The translations under genes were made by a program, and so were the position numbers. From Aliidongia dinghuensis (GTDB lineage: Bacteria > Pseudomonadota > Alphaproteobacteria > ATCC43930 > CGMCC-115725), in the NCBI RefSeq assembly GCF_014643535.1, contig NZ_BMJQ01000015.1, positions 124,001 through 188,000 on the forward strand: a stretch of DNA of 64,000 bases, given 5' to 3'. The first letter of the stretch is position 1, and each line of letters begins with the position of its first letter. The notes beneath the pieces were generated by a model. It was given only the letters and a program-made list of their open reading frames with translations. It made no database searches and had not been told where the DNA came from. Positions 1-8,840 of the stretch are shown here, piece by piece.

Positions 1-2
1 GC

Positions 3-359
3 CCCGGCCGGATCCTGAGCGCCATCGGCTGGCAGCTCATCGGCTGGACGCTCGGCACCGGCGAGATCTATCTGGCGCTGCAATTCATGGGCAACCCGAT
101 CGACCTCTACGATGCAGTGCTGCTCGAGTCGCTGGCGCAGGCGATCAGCTCGGCCGCCTTCGTGGTGCCGGGTGCCGTCGGCGTGCAGGAAGGCGGCTTC
201 ATCCTCTTGGGCTCGCTCCTGGGCCTCGACCCCGGCACGGCGCTGGCGGTCGCGATCGCCCGCCGCATCCGCGACGCGATCATCTTCCTGCCGGGCCTCG
301 TCACCTGGCAGATCGCCGAAGCACACAAGCTCGTGACCCGGCGCCAGCCGGCCGAGTAG
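3..359 (+). CDS. HpnL-like / lysylphosphatidylglycerol synthase TM-region membrane protein, C-terminal part
   Basis: The reading frame is open from the window edge to a TAG at 359, so this is the 3' end of a gene that begins upstream. The visible 118 residues are hydrophobic and contain a VPGAVGVQEGGF motif followed by a LGLDPGTALAVAIARRIRD helix. This arrangement is typical of the last two membrane segments of the UPF0104 / lysylphosphatidylglycerol-synthase-TM family, which includes HpnL of hopanoid clusters. The specific HpnL assignment is an inference from the motif; no hopanoid gene is visible in the window to confirm it. It would act in the inner membrane. Confidence 0.75.
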   Translation, partial: PGRILSAIGWQLIGWTLGTGEIYLALQFMGNPIDLYDAVLLESLAQAISSAAFVVPGAVGVQEGGFILLGSLLGLDPGTALAVAIARRIRDAIIFLPGLVTWQIAEAHKLVTRRQPAE

Positions 360-444
360 TGGCAAAGCCCATAGTGGCAAAGCGGTGGCGGCACCCCATC
401 TAAGCAGGGCCTTTCGCCGCAACTGCAACGGGACCCGCCGCCAG

Positions 445-1140
445 ATGATCGAACTCCACTACTGGCCGACGCCCAACGGGCACAAGATCACCCTGTTCCT
501 GGAGGAGGCCGGCCTCCCCTATGAGATCAAGCCGGTCAACATCAGCACCGGCGAGCAATTCCAGCCGGACTTCCTCAAGATCGCGCCGAACAACCGCATG
601 CCGGCGATCATCGATACCGAGCCCGCCGACGGCGGCCAGCCGATCTCGGTCTTCGAATCGGGTGCCATCCTCGTCTATCTGGCCGAGAAGACCGGCAAGT
701 TCCTGTCGCGGGACACGCGGCAACGCTTCGATACGCTGCAATGGCTGTTCTGGCAGATGGGCGGTCTCGGCCCGATGGCCGGGCAGAACCATCATTTCGC
801 GCTCTATGCGCCCGAGAAGCTCGACTACGCCATCAAGCGCTACGTCAACGAGACGAACCGCCTCTACGGCGTCTTGAACAAGCGCCTGGCCAACCGGGAC
901 TTCATCGTCGGCGACTATTCGATCGCCGACATGGCCTCATATCCCTGGGTCGTGCCGCACGAACGCCAGGGCCAGAATCTCGACGATTTCCCGCACCTCA
1001 AGCGCTGGTTCTACGCAATCAAGGAACGGCCGGCGACGATCCGGGCCTACGAGCGCGGCAAGGCGATCAATACGCAGCCGACGGTGAGCGAGGAATCCCG
1101 CAAGATCCTGTTCGGACAGACCGCAGCCCAGGTAAGCTGA
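445..1140 (+). CDS. Glutathione S-transferase, YfcG/YghU (Nu-class) type
   Basis: The 231-residue protein has an N-terminal thioredoxin fold with the TPNGHK motif at about residues 8-13. This is the Thr/Asn active-site signature of Nu-class enzymes such as YfcG, which act as disulfide-bond oxidoreductases with glutathione. The glutathione-binding FESGAI segment lies near residue 70, and the C-terminal half is the all-alpha GST domain (FIVGDYSIADMASYPW). The frame is open from 385, but homology begins only at the ATG at 445, so I use that start. It stands alone; the physiological substrate cannot be read from the sequence. Confidence 0.9.
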   Translation: MIELHYWPTPNGHKITLFLEEAGLPYEIKPVNISTGEQFQPDFLKIAPNNRMPAIIDTEPADGGQPISVFESGAILVYLAEKTGKFLSRDTRQRFDTLQWLFWQMGGLGPMAGQNHHFALYAPEKLDYAIKRYVNETNRLYGVLNKRLANRDFIVGDYSIADMASYPWVVPHERQGQNLDDFPHLKRWFYAIKERPATIRAYERGKAINTQPTVSEESRKILFGQTAAQVS

Positions 1141-1177
1141 GCAGCAGCGCCGGTGGCGCGAGCGCGCCCGGCGATCT

Positions 1178-1999
1178 ATGATCCAAGCAGGTGCCTCAAG
1201 GCACCCGCCTCGAACCTTTACGCAAAGCTGCCCGCCGCTCGTGACCAGACGCCCAGCCGCTCCCGTCCGCCACCTTCGCCGGGGCATTGTCCGGCTGCTG
1301 GGTTCTGTCACAGTACTCGCGGCAGGATCGGCCACGGCGACGGAGCCGATGACGCTCTATTACTACGAGCGCCCGCCGTTCTCCGTCACGGCGCCGGACG
1401 GCACCGTGCAAGGCCTGGTGATCGCGCCGACGCGCGCGGCCCTCGAGCGCATCGGCATGGCCTATGTGTTCCAATCGACCTCGGTCAACCGCATCTTCGA
1501 GCTCGTCCGTGACGAGCACGGCACGGCCTGCTCGCCCGGCTGGTACTGGACCGAAGAGCGGGCACGCTTCGCCAAATTCACGAAGGCGATCTATCGCGAC
1601 AAGCCGATCATCGGGATCACTCGGAAAACGCTGCATGTACCGGTCGGCACCCGGCTCGCCGATCTGCTCGCCGCAGGCACCACGCTGACGGTCACCCACG
1701 GCTTCTCCTACGGCCAGTATATCGACGGGCTGATCGCGCACGCCGACCCGAACCAGCTAATCCCGATACCGACGGGAGGGCCGCGCATGATCGACATGGT
1801 GCTGACCGGCCACACCGACCTGGCGCTGACCTCGGAAGAGGACGCCTCGGCCTATGCGAGCCAGGGCATCGGCGGCCCCGACTACCCGATCGTCCATTTT
1901 CCGGACGTGCCCATGGGCGACCCGCGCCGCATCATGTGCGCGCGCGGCGTGCCGGACGATGTGATCGAGCGACTGAACCAGGCGATCGACGGACCGTAG
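1178..1999 (+). CDS. Periplasmic substrate-binding protein, family-3 (polar amino-acid type) fold
   Basis: The protein has a basic N-terminus and a hydrophobic stretch ending in an Ala-x-Ala site (GSATA), then a mature part beginning TLYYYERPPFSV. That opening and the following GLVIAPTRAALERIG are typical of SBP_bac_3 proteins lacking a linked transporter. The final lobe contains the expected DLALTSEEDA segment. No permease or ATPase gene is adjacent, so it is an orphan binding or sensory protein. The start is unsure: ATG 1178 and GTG 1241 both give a plausible signal peptide and neither has a clear Shine-Dalgarno. The ligand is unknown. Confidence 0.7.
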   Translation: MIQAGASRHPPRTFTQSCPPLVTRRPAAPVRHLRRGIVRLLGSVTVLAAGSATATEPMTLYYYERPPFSVTAPDGTVQGLVIAPTRAALERIGMAYVFQSTSVNRIFELVRDEHGTACSPGWYWTEERARFAKFTKAIYRDKPIIGITRKTLHVPVGTRLADLLAAGTTLTVTHGFSYGQYIDGLIAHADPNQLIPIPTGGPRMIDMVLTGHTDLALTSEEDASAYASQGIGGPDYPIVHFPDVPMGDPRRIMCARGVPDDVIERLNQAIDGP

Positions 2000-2141
2000 C
2001 GCCCAGGCTGAAAACCCAGCCAGCGGCGACCGCTACGGCTGGATTTCGGCCGGTCCGCTTTTGGGAAGGTCGCCTCGAAATCGGACATTTGTCCCAAGGC
2101 GGCAGGAATTGCGGGCCTTGGCGGCAATGCGCAACGGCGGT

Positions 2142-3413
2142 TCACCTCGACCGCTTGGTAAAGGCGGCGACCAGTTCGACGTGGTGAGACCAGGTGAATT
2201 GATCGACGACCCGGACGCTGTCGAGCCGATAGCCGCCATCGACAAGGATGCGGGCGTCGCGGGCAAAGGTGGCAGGGTTACAGGAAACGCCGACGAGGAG
2301 CGGCGTCCTGCTGGAAGCCAGAGTCCTGACCTGCTCCTGCGCTCCGGCGCGCGGCGGGTCGAAGACGATGGCGTCGTACCGATTGGCTTCGTCGCGGCGC
2401 AGCGGATTGAGGAAGAGATCTCGGCGTATGGCCTTTAACGGCCTTGTCCCTTTCGCCTTGTCGAGGGCGCGGACGGCGGAGCCGACGCTCTCATAGGCGT
2501 CGACCGCGCCGCGTTCCAGCATCGGGCCGGTGAAGGTGCCGCAGCCGGAAAATAGATCGGCGAATTTTCCGGTTCGCGGCAGCAGCTCCATAACAGAATC
2601 AACCAGCGCATCCTCTCCGGCTTGCGTCGGCTGCAAGAATGCGAGGGGCGGCAGGATGACGTCGAGACCGCCGAAGTGGGCACGCAGCGGGCTCAATTCG
2701 ATGATGACCTCCACGGCATCGTCCGGATTGGCGCGCCAGGAAATGCGGTTGATGCCGGCTTCTCGTGCGAACTGCGCGATGGCCTCGCGCGTCCGCAAAT
2801 CGGGTTTGCCTTTCTGGCCGACGGGACCGGTGATGACGATGTCGAATTGACCGTTTACAGCCTGGATGAAGGCCATTGCAGGTTTGCCTTCCTGCAAAAG
2901 CAGCGCGAGCAATGTCTTGAGCCGTTCGCGCATGTCCATGACCGCGGGATCGGCCACGAGGCAGGAGGCGATGTCGGTCATATGGTGCGCGCGGCGCCGG
3001 TAATGGCCCAAAGCAACGATATTGTTTTTCTTGTAGGCGGTGAAGGTGGCGCGGCGGCGATCCCCGGCAGGCAGGAAAACCGGATCGCGCCAGACCCTTG
3101 GCTTCAAGCCCTTGCTGCGCAAGGCATCGCGGACGATGTCGACTTTCCAGTGTCGATAGAATTCATCTTTGGCGTGCTGGAGCGTGCAGCCGCCGCAGAC
3201 ATCATAATTCGGGCACGGCGCTTTGGTGCGATGAGGCGAGGCCTTCATTACTTTGAGTAAATCGCCGCGCAAGACACCGTCGTCATCGCGGCGGATCGTG
3301 GCCTGGATTCTGTCGCCCGGCAGAGCGCGATCGACATAGACAGGCCTGCCTTGCGACCGGTGTATGCCGTCGCCTTTGGGGCCTAGTTCATGGATAAGAA
3401 GATCGCCGGGCAT
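2142..3413 (-). CDS. Class I SAM-dependent RNA (uracil-5) methyltransferase, TrmA/RlmD family
   Basis: The 423-residue protein starts with a TRAM RNA-binding domain (about 1-55). An iron-sulfur cluster motif follows at Cys67, Cys73, Cys76 and Cys151. The C-terminal methyltransferase fold has the SAM loop DLFSGCGTFTG (about 286-296), the FDPPRAGA motif (351-358) and the catalytic Cys378 in SCNPATF. These features define the RumA/RlmD branch, which makes 5-methyluridine in 23S rRNA. The exact position modified cannot be assigned, so I give no symbol. It is monocistronic, and its base composition looks somewhat less G+C-rich than its neighbours. Confidence 0.9.
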   Translation of the reverse strand: MPGDLLIHELGPKGDGIHRSQGRPVYVDRALPGDRIQATIRRDDDGVLRGDLLKVMKASPHRTKAPCPNYDVCGGCTLQHAKDEFYRHWKVDIVRDALRSKGLKPRVWRDPVFLPAGDRRRATFTAYKKNNIVALGHYRRRAHHMTDIASCLVADPAVMDMRERLKTLLALLLQEGKPAMAFIQAVNGQFDIVITGPVGQKGKPDLRTREAIAQFAREAGINRISWRANPDDAVEVIIELSPLRAHFGGLDVILPPLAFLQPTQAGEDALVDSVMELLPRTGKFADLFSGCGTFTGPMLERGAVDAYESVGSAVRALDKAKGTRPLKAIRRDLFLNPLRRDEANRYDAIVFDPPRAGAQEQVRTLASSRTPLLVGVSCNPATFARDARILVDGGYRLDSVRVVDQFTWSHHVELVAAFTKRSR

Positions 3414-3504
3414 CGTTTCGTAATAGCTGCGGAATGTGGCTTCGGGGAGGCCTTCAACGGCATCACAGCAATGCCGGATGACGGTGCCGCCCTTCGTGCC
3501 CCAA

Positions 3505-4641
3505 CTAAGATGCGTCTTGGCCTGAGTGGCCCGCGATCACGTCTTCGAACTGCTGGGCGATCCGGTTCCAGGACAATGGCCCTTCGGCCGTCTCGACGGC
3601 CTTGGCGGCGAGCATGCGGTAGAGCGCCGGTTCGGTCGCCAGCCGAGTCATGGCGGCGGCAAACGCGTCGGGCGTCATGTCGGCGGCGATGAGGCCCGTA
3701 CCATAGGGTGCGATCTGCTCGACAAGGCCGCCGACCGGCGTCGCGATCATCGGAAGGCCCGCACCATAGGATGCGGCGAGCACGCCCGACTGGCTCGCCT
3801 CGCGATAGGGCGCCACGGTCGCGTCGGCCGCAGCAAAGATCCGGCCGACCTCGGTCTCGGGAATCCAGCGCTGGTCGAGCCGGACGCGCGGATCAGCCGC
3901 GATCCGCTCCGCGAGCGGGCCGAGGTCGCCGGAGCCGACGATCGTGAGCTCGAACGGTACTTGCGGATCGATGCGCTCGACCGCCGCCATCAGCAGGTCC
4001 AGCCCCTTGTACGGCAAGAGGCGGCCGAAGAAGAGGAAGCGGAACGGTCGCCCTTCCGGCCATTCGCGCGCGCGGATCGGTTCGCTATCGAAACGAAATA
4101 TGCCGTGCGGGATCACCGCCATGCGCGCGGCCGGATAGCCGAAGTTCGCCCGGACGCCGGCGCCGACATGGTCCGACAATGTCACGACCCGGTCGCTCGC
4201 GCGGAGCTCGCGGGCAATCATGCGCTGGCGCAGCGGGTGGCCGTCGCCCGGATGGGACGCCGCGTCATGCACCACGGTTACGAGCCGCGCCCCCGCTGGC
4301 CGGATCAGGCCGACCATGATCGGGTTCCACAGGTGCGACATGGTCGCAATCACCGTGTCGATGCGCTGCCGCTTGAGATAGTCGCGGAACGCGGCGCGCA
4401 CCGACGTAAGGCGCATGGTCGCAGCAAGGAAGCCCAAGCCGCTGCGGTAGGTGTCGATCTCCTGGGTCGGCAGGCCGAGTGCCCGGTAGGATTCCAGGAT
4501 CTCAGCCTGGCGCGAGACCGAGAGCGCCGGCTCGACCCGGCCGCGCTCCGCCAGCGCCCGGGCCAACTCGAGCGTGTATTTCGGCCCGCCGCCCCGCCGC
4601 TGCCACTGCCAGAGCAGGACGCGGCTCCCGGGGCCGGTCAT
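3505..4641 (-). CDS. Family 4 glycosyltransferase
   Basis: The 378-residue protein has a GT-B fold. The N-terminal half opens with a nucleotide-fold strand (RVLLWQW) and a glycine-rich turn (RRGGGPKYTLE). The C-terminal half shows the GT4 pattern FLFFGRLLPYKGLDLL and the donor-site segment EASQSGVLAASYGAGLPMIA. The frame is open further upstream, but ATG 4641 overlaps the stop of the phosphatase-like gene in an ATGA junction, which fixes the start and shows translational coupling. It is the last gene of a three-gene unit (6493 to 3505) with a second glycosyltransferase. Donor and acceptor are unknown; a cell-surface glycan is the likely product. Confidence 0.87.
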   Translation of the reverse strand: MTGPGSRVLLWQWQRRGGGPKYTLELARALAERGRVEPALSVSRQAEILESYRALGLPTQEIDTYRSGLGFLAATMRLTSVRAAFRDYLKRQRIDTVIATMSHLWNPIMVGLIRPAGARLVTVVHDAASHPGDGHPLRQRMIARELRASDRVVTLSDHVGAGVRANFGYPAARMAVIPHGIFRFDSEPIRAREWPEGRPFRFLFFGRLLPYKGLDLLMAAVERIDPQVPFELTIVGSGDLGPLAERIAADPRVRLDQRWIPETEVGRIFAAADATVAPYREASQSGVLAASYGAGLPMIATPVGGLVEQIAPYGTGLIAADMTPDAFAAAMTRLATEPALYRMLAAKAVETAEGPLSWNRIAQQFEDVIAGHSGQDAS

Positions 4642-5204
4642 CGGGTGAGCCTCATCAGGCGCTGGATCTCGGCAAGGCTCGGGGCGATCCATCGGCCGCC
4701 GATCATGTGCGGGGCGCCCGCGGTCGGATCGAGCTTCACGCGATGCGCGATGCCGGCCGCCTCGCCGGCCTCGAGATCGCGCCAATTATCGCCGATCGTC
4801 CAGCTCTGCGCCGGATCGAGTCCGAGGTCGGCGATCGCCGCGTCGAACATGCCCGGCAGCGGCTTGCGGCATTGGCAGGTCCGCCGATAGGGATCGATGC
4901 CCTCGGTCGGGTGATGCGGGCAGAAATAGACCGCGTCGATCGCCGCCCCCTGTTCCGCGAGCCGCTGCCCCAGCCACCGCATCAGGATGTCGAAATCCGC
5001 CTCGGTATAGAGGCCGCGGGCGATGCCGGACTGGTTCGTCGCGATAGCAAGCGCGTAGCCCGCCGCCTTGGCGGCCCGCAGCAGGGGAAAGATGCCGTCG
5101 ACGAAACGCACGTCCTCGATGCGGTAGAGGTAACCCACGTCCTCGTTGATGACGCCGTCGCGATCGAGGATGAGGCCGCGGCCGCTGGAAATCAGGCCGG
5201 ACAT
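4638..5204 (-). CDS. gmhB: HAD-IIIA phosphatase, D-glycero-D-manno-heptose 1,7-bisphosphate phosphatase (GmhB)-like
   Basis: The 188-residue protein carries the HAD nucleophile motif LDRDGVIN (Asp14 and Asp16), motif II in ATNQSG and motif III in GDNWRDLEAG. A GmhB-type zinc loop is present as CPHH followed by CQCRK. Enzymes of this type dephosphorylate heptose 1,7-bisphosphate on the way to ADP- or GDP-heptose. The gene is coupled at both ends: its ATG at 5204 overlaps the upstream stop by one base (TGATG) and its stop overlaps the next ATG. Lying between two glycosyltransferases, it probably serves synthesis of a heptose-containing glycan. No gmhA, gmhC or gmhD gene is visible, so the exact substrate is an inference. 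Confidence 0.85.
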   Translation of the reverse strand: MSGLISSGRGLILDRDGVINEDVGYLYRIEDVRFVDGIFPLLRAAKAAGYALAIATNQSGIARGLYTEADFDILMRWLGQRLAEQGAAIDAVYFCPHHPTEGIDPYRRTCQCRKPLPGMFDAAIADLGLDPAQSWTIGDNWRDLEAGEAAGIAHRVKLDPTAGAPHMIGGRWIAPSLAEIQRLMRLTR

Positions 5205-6493
5205 CAGGACAGCACCTCCGCCGCCGCGAACAGATGGTCGAGATAGCGTTCCGGCGACTGCTCGGCACGCCAGACGAGCGCGTCCGCCGCCGCCGCCGCA
5301 CGTGCGGCCTCGTAGCGGCGGAGCAGCCGGGCGAGCGCGTCGGCGAGATCGCCTGGCCCCCGGAACGCCTCGCCGGCCGGCGCCGGCACCTGGCGCGCGA
5401 TCCACGACCCTTCGGGCGCCACCATCGGTTTGCCGGCGACGCGCGCCTGCACCAGGATGCCCGACGAGCGGATGTCGTAACGCTGGCCGTCGTAGGGCAG
5501 GACCAGCACGTCGAGCTCGGCCAGCATCTCGTAATATTGCTCGGTCGTGAGCACCCGGTCGTCGAGCGCCACCAGATCGACCGGGAAGGCGCCGAGCCGC
5601 GCGCGGGCGGCACCGATGCCGGGCTCGCCGGACGGGATGTTGAACGGCGACTGGAAGCGGAAGCGCACCCGCCCGGCCCAGCCGAGCCGGCCCGTCACCT
5701 GCTCGACCAGGTCAGGGAGATGCTGGAAGCCCTTTTCCAGCCGGGCGTTGCCGAGGTAGCCGACCGTAATCGGCGTTCCCGGCACCCGCGCCGGCGCCGC
5801 GGCGACCGCGGCCAGAATCAAATCATGGCGGAAGGCGATCGGCAGCACGCCGACCGGCCGGTCGATGAGACACCGATAGATCTCGGCCAACTCGGCCGTA
5901 TCGGAATAGAAGCGGATCCGCCCGGCGGCCGGCCCCTCGAGCAGGCGGGCCAGCACCGCTTCCGGCCGACGCTCGCGCGGGCGCCCGGCGCCCAGTTCCT
6001 CGACGCGCCGCACCAGCTGCAGATGGATCCACGGCCACGGCCGATCGAGGGTGCCCAGCATGTCGACCAGGGCATCGAGCTCGTCGACGCCGATCGTGTG
6101 GACCAGCGCATGGTCGTCCGGGCCGAGCGCCAGCTGCTCGCACGCAGAGAGGAAGTCGCGGCCGAAACTGTCATCGACCGGCCGGCGCCGGCGATGCCGC
6201 TGGTTCCAGACGATGCGGACGCCGCTGTGCAGCCGGCGCGCGACGCCTTCCGGCAAGGCGGAGAGCGCCCGATAGGCGGCACGGCGCGCCCGTCCGCCCG
6301 ACGTCAGGTCGTAATAGCCCTGGCCGAACCAGGGCAGGATCTCGAACTCATGGGTCGGCCCGTCATAGCCGCGGTTGGCCAGCACCGTGACCGCGACGCC
6401 CCGCGCCCGCCCGGCCGCGGCGAGCGCGCCGTCATATTCGTAATGGTGGCCGTTCAGATCGACGAGCGCGTGGTCGACGATGGCGAGTTTCAT
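5204..6493 (-). CDS. Glycosyltransferase, GT-B fold
   Basis: The 429-residue protein begins MKLAIVDHALVDLNGHHYEY, a GT-B opening with the glycine/histidine turn seen in group-1 transferases. The second half carries GTPITVGYLGNARLEKGFQHL and a DVLVLPYDGQRYDIRSSG donor-site region. In-frame TTG and GTG codons lie up to 24 bases upstream without a better ribosome site, so I use ATG 6493. It is first in the three-gene unit with the HAD phosphatase and the second glycosyltransferase. The sugar transferred is unknown. Confidence 0.8.
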   Translation of the reverse strand: MKLAIVDHALVDLNGHHYEYDGALAAAGRARGVAVTVLANRGYDGPTHEFEILPWFGQGYYDLTSGGRARRAAYRALSALPEGVARRLHSGVRIVWNQRHRRRRPVDDSFGRDFLSACEQLALGPDDHALVHTIGVDELDALVDMLGTLDRPWPWIHLQLVRRVEELGAGRPRERRPEAVLARLLEGPAAGRIRFYSDTAELAEIYRCLIDRPVGVLPIAFRHDLILAAVAAAPARVPGTPITVGYLGNARLEKGFQHLPDLVEQVTGRLGWAGRVRFRFQSPFNIPSGEPGIGAARARLGAFPVDLVALDDRVLTTEQYYEMLAELDVLVLPYDGQRYDIRSSGILVQARVAGKPMVAPEGSWIARQVPAPAGEAFRGPGDLADALARLLRRYEAARAAAAADALVWRAEQSPERYLDHLFAAAEVLS

Positions 6494-6580
6494 GGGAACG
6501 ACGGAACGAGCCACCAATGACGGGGGAGAAGCAGCGCATCCTATAGAGGATCGGCCGCGTGCCCGAAATGGAGATTCGCA

Positions 6581-7426
6581 TCAACCCTGCTGCGACGGGC
6601 CGGGCAGCGACGAATGGGCCAACAGCCGCAGGCGTTCGGCGCTGGCCGCATCCGCCGGGTAGAACGCCTCGATCGCCAGTTCCGAGAGCGTCACGTCGAT
6701 CGGCGTGCCGAAGATCGTGGTCGTGCTGAACAGGTCAAGCGGGCCTGCCGCGGTTTCGAGCCGGAACGGCACGACGACGCCGGGCTGGTCCTGGTCGTTC
6801 GCCGGACGCGGCCCGGGCGCCGGCGGCACCGGATAGGCCTTGAGCTCGTCCATGAGGGCGACCAGGACCGGATCCGCAGTGAGCTCGACCTGCCGGCGCA
6901 GGCGGTCCAGCAGATGGTCGCGCCATTCGCGGAGGTTGAGGATGCGCGGCGCGAGCCCGGCCGGATGCAGGCTCAAGCGCAATACGTTGAGCGGCGGCGC
7001 CAGCTGTGCCGGATCGACGCCGGCAAGCAGCCGGCCGACCGCGGCGTTGGCCGCAACCAGGGTCCAATGCCGGTCGACCGCCAGCGCCGGATAGGGTTCA
7101 TGGCCGGCCAGCACCAGGTCGACCGCCCGGCGCGCGGCGGCCAGCGCCGGATCGTCGAGCGCGCGCTCGGCGAAGATCGGCGCGAAGCCGGCTGCGACCA
7201 GCAGCAGGTTGCGCTCGCGCAGCGGAATGTCGAGCCGCTCGGCCAGGTGCAGCACCATCTCGCGGCTGGGCCGGGCGCGGCCGGTCTCGAGGAAGCTCAG
7301 GTGGCGCGTCGAAATGTCGGCCTCGCAGGCAAGATCGAGCTGGCTCAGCCGCCGGCGCTGCCGCCATTCGCGGATGTGGTCGCCGACCGGCCGGGCGGCG
7401 GAAAGGGAGGCGCGGGCGTAGCTCAT
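6581..7426 (-). CDS. XRE-family transcriptional regulator with MmyB-like ligand-binding domain
   Basis: The 281-residue protein has an N-terminal helix-turn-helix (about residues 15-75, with SQLDLACEADISTRHLSFLE). The longer C-terminal domain has the MmyB ligand-binding pattern: HWTLVAANAAVGRLL, then LRLSLHPAGLAPRILN, and a terminal AIEAFYPADAASAERLRLLA. Proteins with this architecture are repressors that are often autoregulated. An inverted repeat TTACC-N5-GGTAA lies 37 bases upstream and could be its operator. Neighbours on either side point away or converge, so the target is probably its own promoter. The ligand is unknown. Confidence 0.88.
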   Translation of the reverse strand: MSYARASLSAARPVGDHIREWRQRRRLSQLDLACEADISTRHLSFLETGRARPSREMVLHLAERLDIPLRERNLLLVAAGFAPIFAERALDDPALAAARRAVDLVLAGHEPYPALAVDRHWTLVAANAAVGRLLAGVDPAQLAPPLNVLRLSLHPAGLAPRILNLREWRDHLLDRLRRQVELTADPVLVALMDELKAYPVPPAPGPRPANDQDQPGVVVPFRLETAAGPLDLFSTTTIFGTPIDVTLSELAIEAFYPADAASAERLRLLAHSSLPGPSQQG

Positions 7427-7462
7427 GCCGGCGACGATAGCCGCAGCGGCCGTGCGATCCAA

Positions 7463-7477
7463 TTACCTCGGGGGTAA
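7463..7477. promoter_or_regulatory. Candidate operator of the XRE regulator: TTACC-N5-GGTAA
   Basis: A perfect 5-bp inverted repeat, TTACC TCGGG GGTAA, lies 37 bases upstream of the XRE start at 7426 in a gap with no other start. Position and symmetry fit an autoregulatory site. This is an inference from one copy. Confidence 0.4.
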
Positions 7478-7583
7478 AGGGACTGGTATCCTCGCTCCCC
7501 TTTCGTCATAGCCGGGCGTGATGTACGGACTTGAGACATACCTGACAGGTGTTCGGGGATGACCTGAAATTTGGAGTGGCCTG

Positions 7584-8759
7584 TCAGACGATCGCCTCGT
7601 AGGCCAGCCGCCAGAAGGCCGTCGCAAGCTCGGGCATGTGCGGGCTGGTCATCGGCCGCTGGGTGAGGAGGATGCCGGTGAGGCCGTGCTCCGGGTCGTT
7701 GCGCCAGGAGGTGCCGAGCCCGCCGTCCCAGCCGTAGCCGCGCGGCAGCGCCGCCTCGGGGTCCGTCGTGACCCCAAGGCCGAAGCCCCAGCCGCGCCCG
7801 TCCCAGAAGCCGGGGACGAAGGGCGAGGCAGCCTTCTGCTCAGGCGTCAGGTGATCCTGCGTCATGAGTGCCACACTCTCGGGCTTGAGGACCCGGCCGC
7901 CGCCTCCCAGCAGCATCCGCGCGAAGGCGAGATAATCATCGACCGTCGAGACGAGCCCTGTGCTGCCGCCGGGATGAACGGGCGTTTCGGGCGCCCCGGT
8001 CCATGGCACGAACCGGCCGTCGTCACCCGGCTGATAGACCCGGGCGAGCCGGTCGCGCTTGTCCGGCGGGACGACATAGAAGGTGTCGGCCATGCCAAGC
8101 GGCGTGAAGATCCGCGCTTCGAGGAAATCCGCCAGCGGGCGGGCGGCCACGCGCTCGACCAGCACGCCCAGGATCTCGCTGCCGACATTGTACATCCAGC
8201 GCTCGCCCGGCTGATGCATCAGTGGCAAGGCGCCGTAGCGCGCGACCAGCTCGTCCGGCGTCATCGCCGGCGGGATCGGGCTGGGCAGGAGACCCGCGTC
8301 GGCGATCGCGCGCTGGATCGGATAAGACGCGGACGGCGCCATGATGATGCCGAGGCCGAGCCGGAAGGTCATGAGGTCGCGGAGCGTGATGGGGCGCTGG
8401 GCCGGCACGGTATCGTCGAGCGGCCCGTCGAGCCGGCGCAGGACCCGGCGGTCGGCGAGTTCGGGCAGCCAGCGGTCGACGGGGTCGTCAAGCCGCAGCG
8501 CCCCCGCTTCGACCAGGATCATGGCCGCCGCCGCCACGACCGGCTTGGTCATGGAGGCAATGCGAAACAGCGTGTCGCGCCGCATCGGCGCTTGGGCAGC
8601 AAGCTCACGCGCGCCGGCCGCGACGACATGCACCATGTCGCCCCGCGCGACGAGCGCCACCAGCCCGGCCGCAGCGCCCTGATCGATCATGGTCCCGAGG
8701 GTCGTCGTCAGACGATCGAGCCCCGCCCTGGAAAATCCTCCTCTGCCGCCGTTGGTCAT
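7584..8759 (-). CDS. Serine hydrolase of the beta-lactamase / penicillin-binding fold (class C-like esterase family)
   Basis: The 391-residue protein has the SxxK nucleophile motif SMTK at residues 69-72, the second motif region WMYNVGSEILG and the Gly-rich third element YGWDGGLGTSW. This is the pattern of EstB-like esterases and class C beta-lactamase relatives rather than of a resistance enzyme. No signal peptide is evident, which suggests a cytoplasmic hydrolase. A GTG at 8783 is in frame, but ATG 8759 is preceded at good distance by GGGAGG, so I prefer the latter. A long dyad lies just upstream at 8791-8840. Confidence 0.87.
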   Translation of the reverse strand: MTNGGRGGFSRAGLDRLTTTLGTMIDQGAAAGLVALVARGDMVHVVAAGARELAAQAPMRRDTLFRIASMTKPVVAAAAMILVEAGALRLDDPVDRWLPELADRRVLRRLDGPLDDTVPAQRPITLRDLMTFRLGLGIIMAPSASYPIQRAIADAGLLPSPIPPAMTPDELVARYGALPLMHQPGERWMYNVGSEILGVLVERVAARPLADFLEARIFTPLGMADTFYVVPPDKRDRLARVYQPGDDGRFVPWTGAPETPVHPGGSTGLVSTVDDYLAFARMLLGGGGRVLKPESVALMTQDHLTPEQKAASPFVPGFWDGRGWGFGLGVTTDPEAALPRGYGWDGGLGTSWRNDPEHGLTGILLTQRPMTSPHMPELATAFWRLAYEAIV

Positions 8760-8790
8760 CGCGTGCCTCCCGCGTTCCGTCACAGACTGA

Positions 8791-8840
8791 TTGCATTTTT
8801 AAATCGGTTCCGTCAAGCTCAAACCGATTGCGATATGCAA
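8791..8840. promoter_or_regulatory. Long interrupted dyad upstream of the serine hydrolase gene
   Basis: Two 19-bp arms (8791-8809 and 8822-8840) face each other over 12 bases. The outer parts match perfectly as TTGCAT/ATGCAA and the inner parts as AATCGGTT/AACCGATT; four of five middle positions differ. The centre lies about 55 bases upstream of the hydrolase ATG, a good position for an operator. No regulator gene is adjacent. Confidence 0.5.

Noticed and set aside
7542-7587. CTGACAGG/CCTGTCAG inverted repeat at the end of the serine hydrolase gene
   Set aside because: The loop is 30 bases, there is no U tract, and one arm overlaps the stop codon, so neither a terminator nor an operator is well supported.
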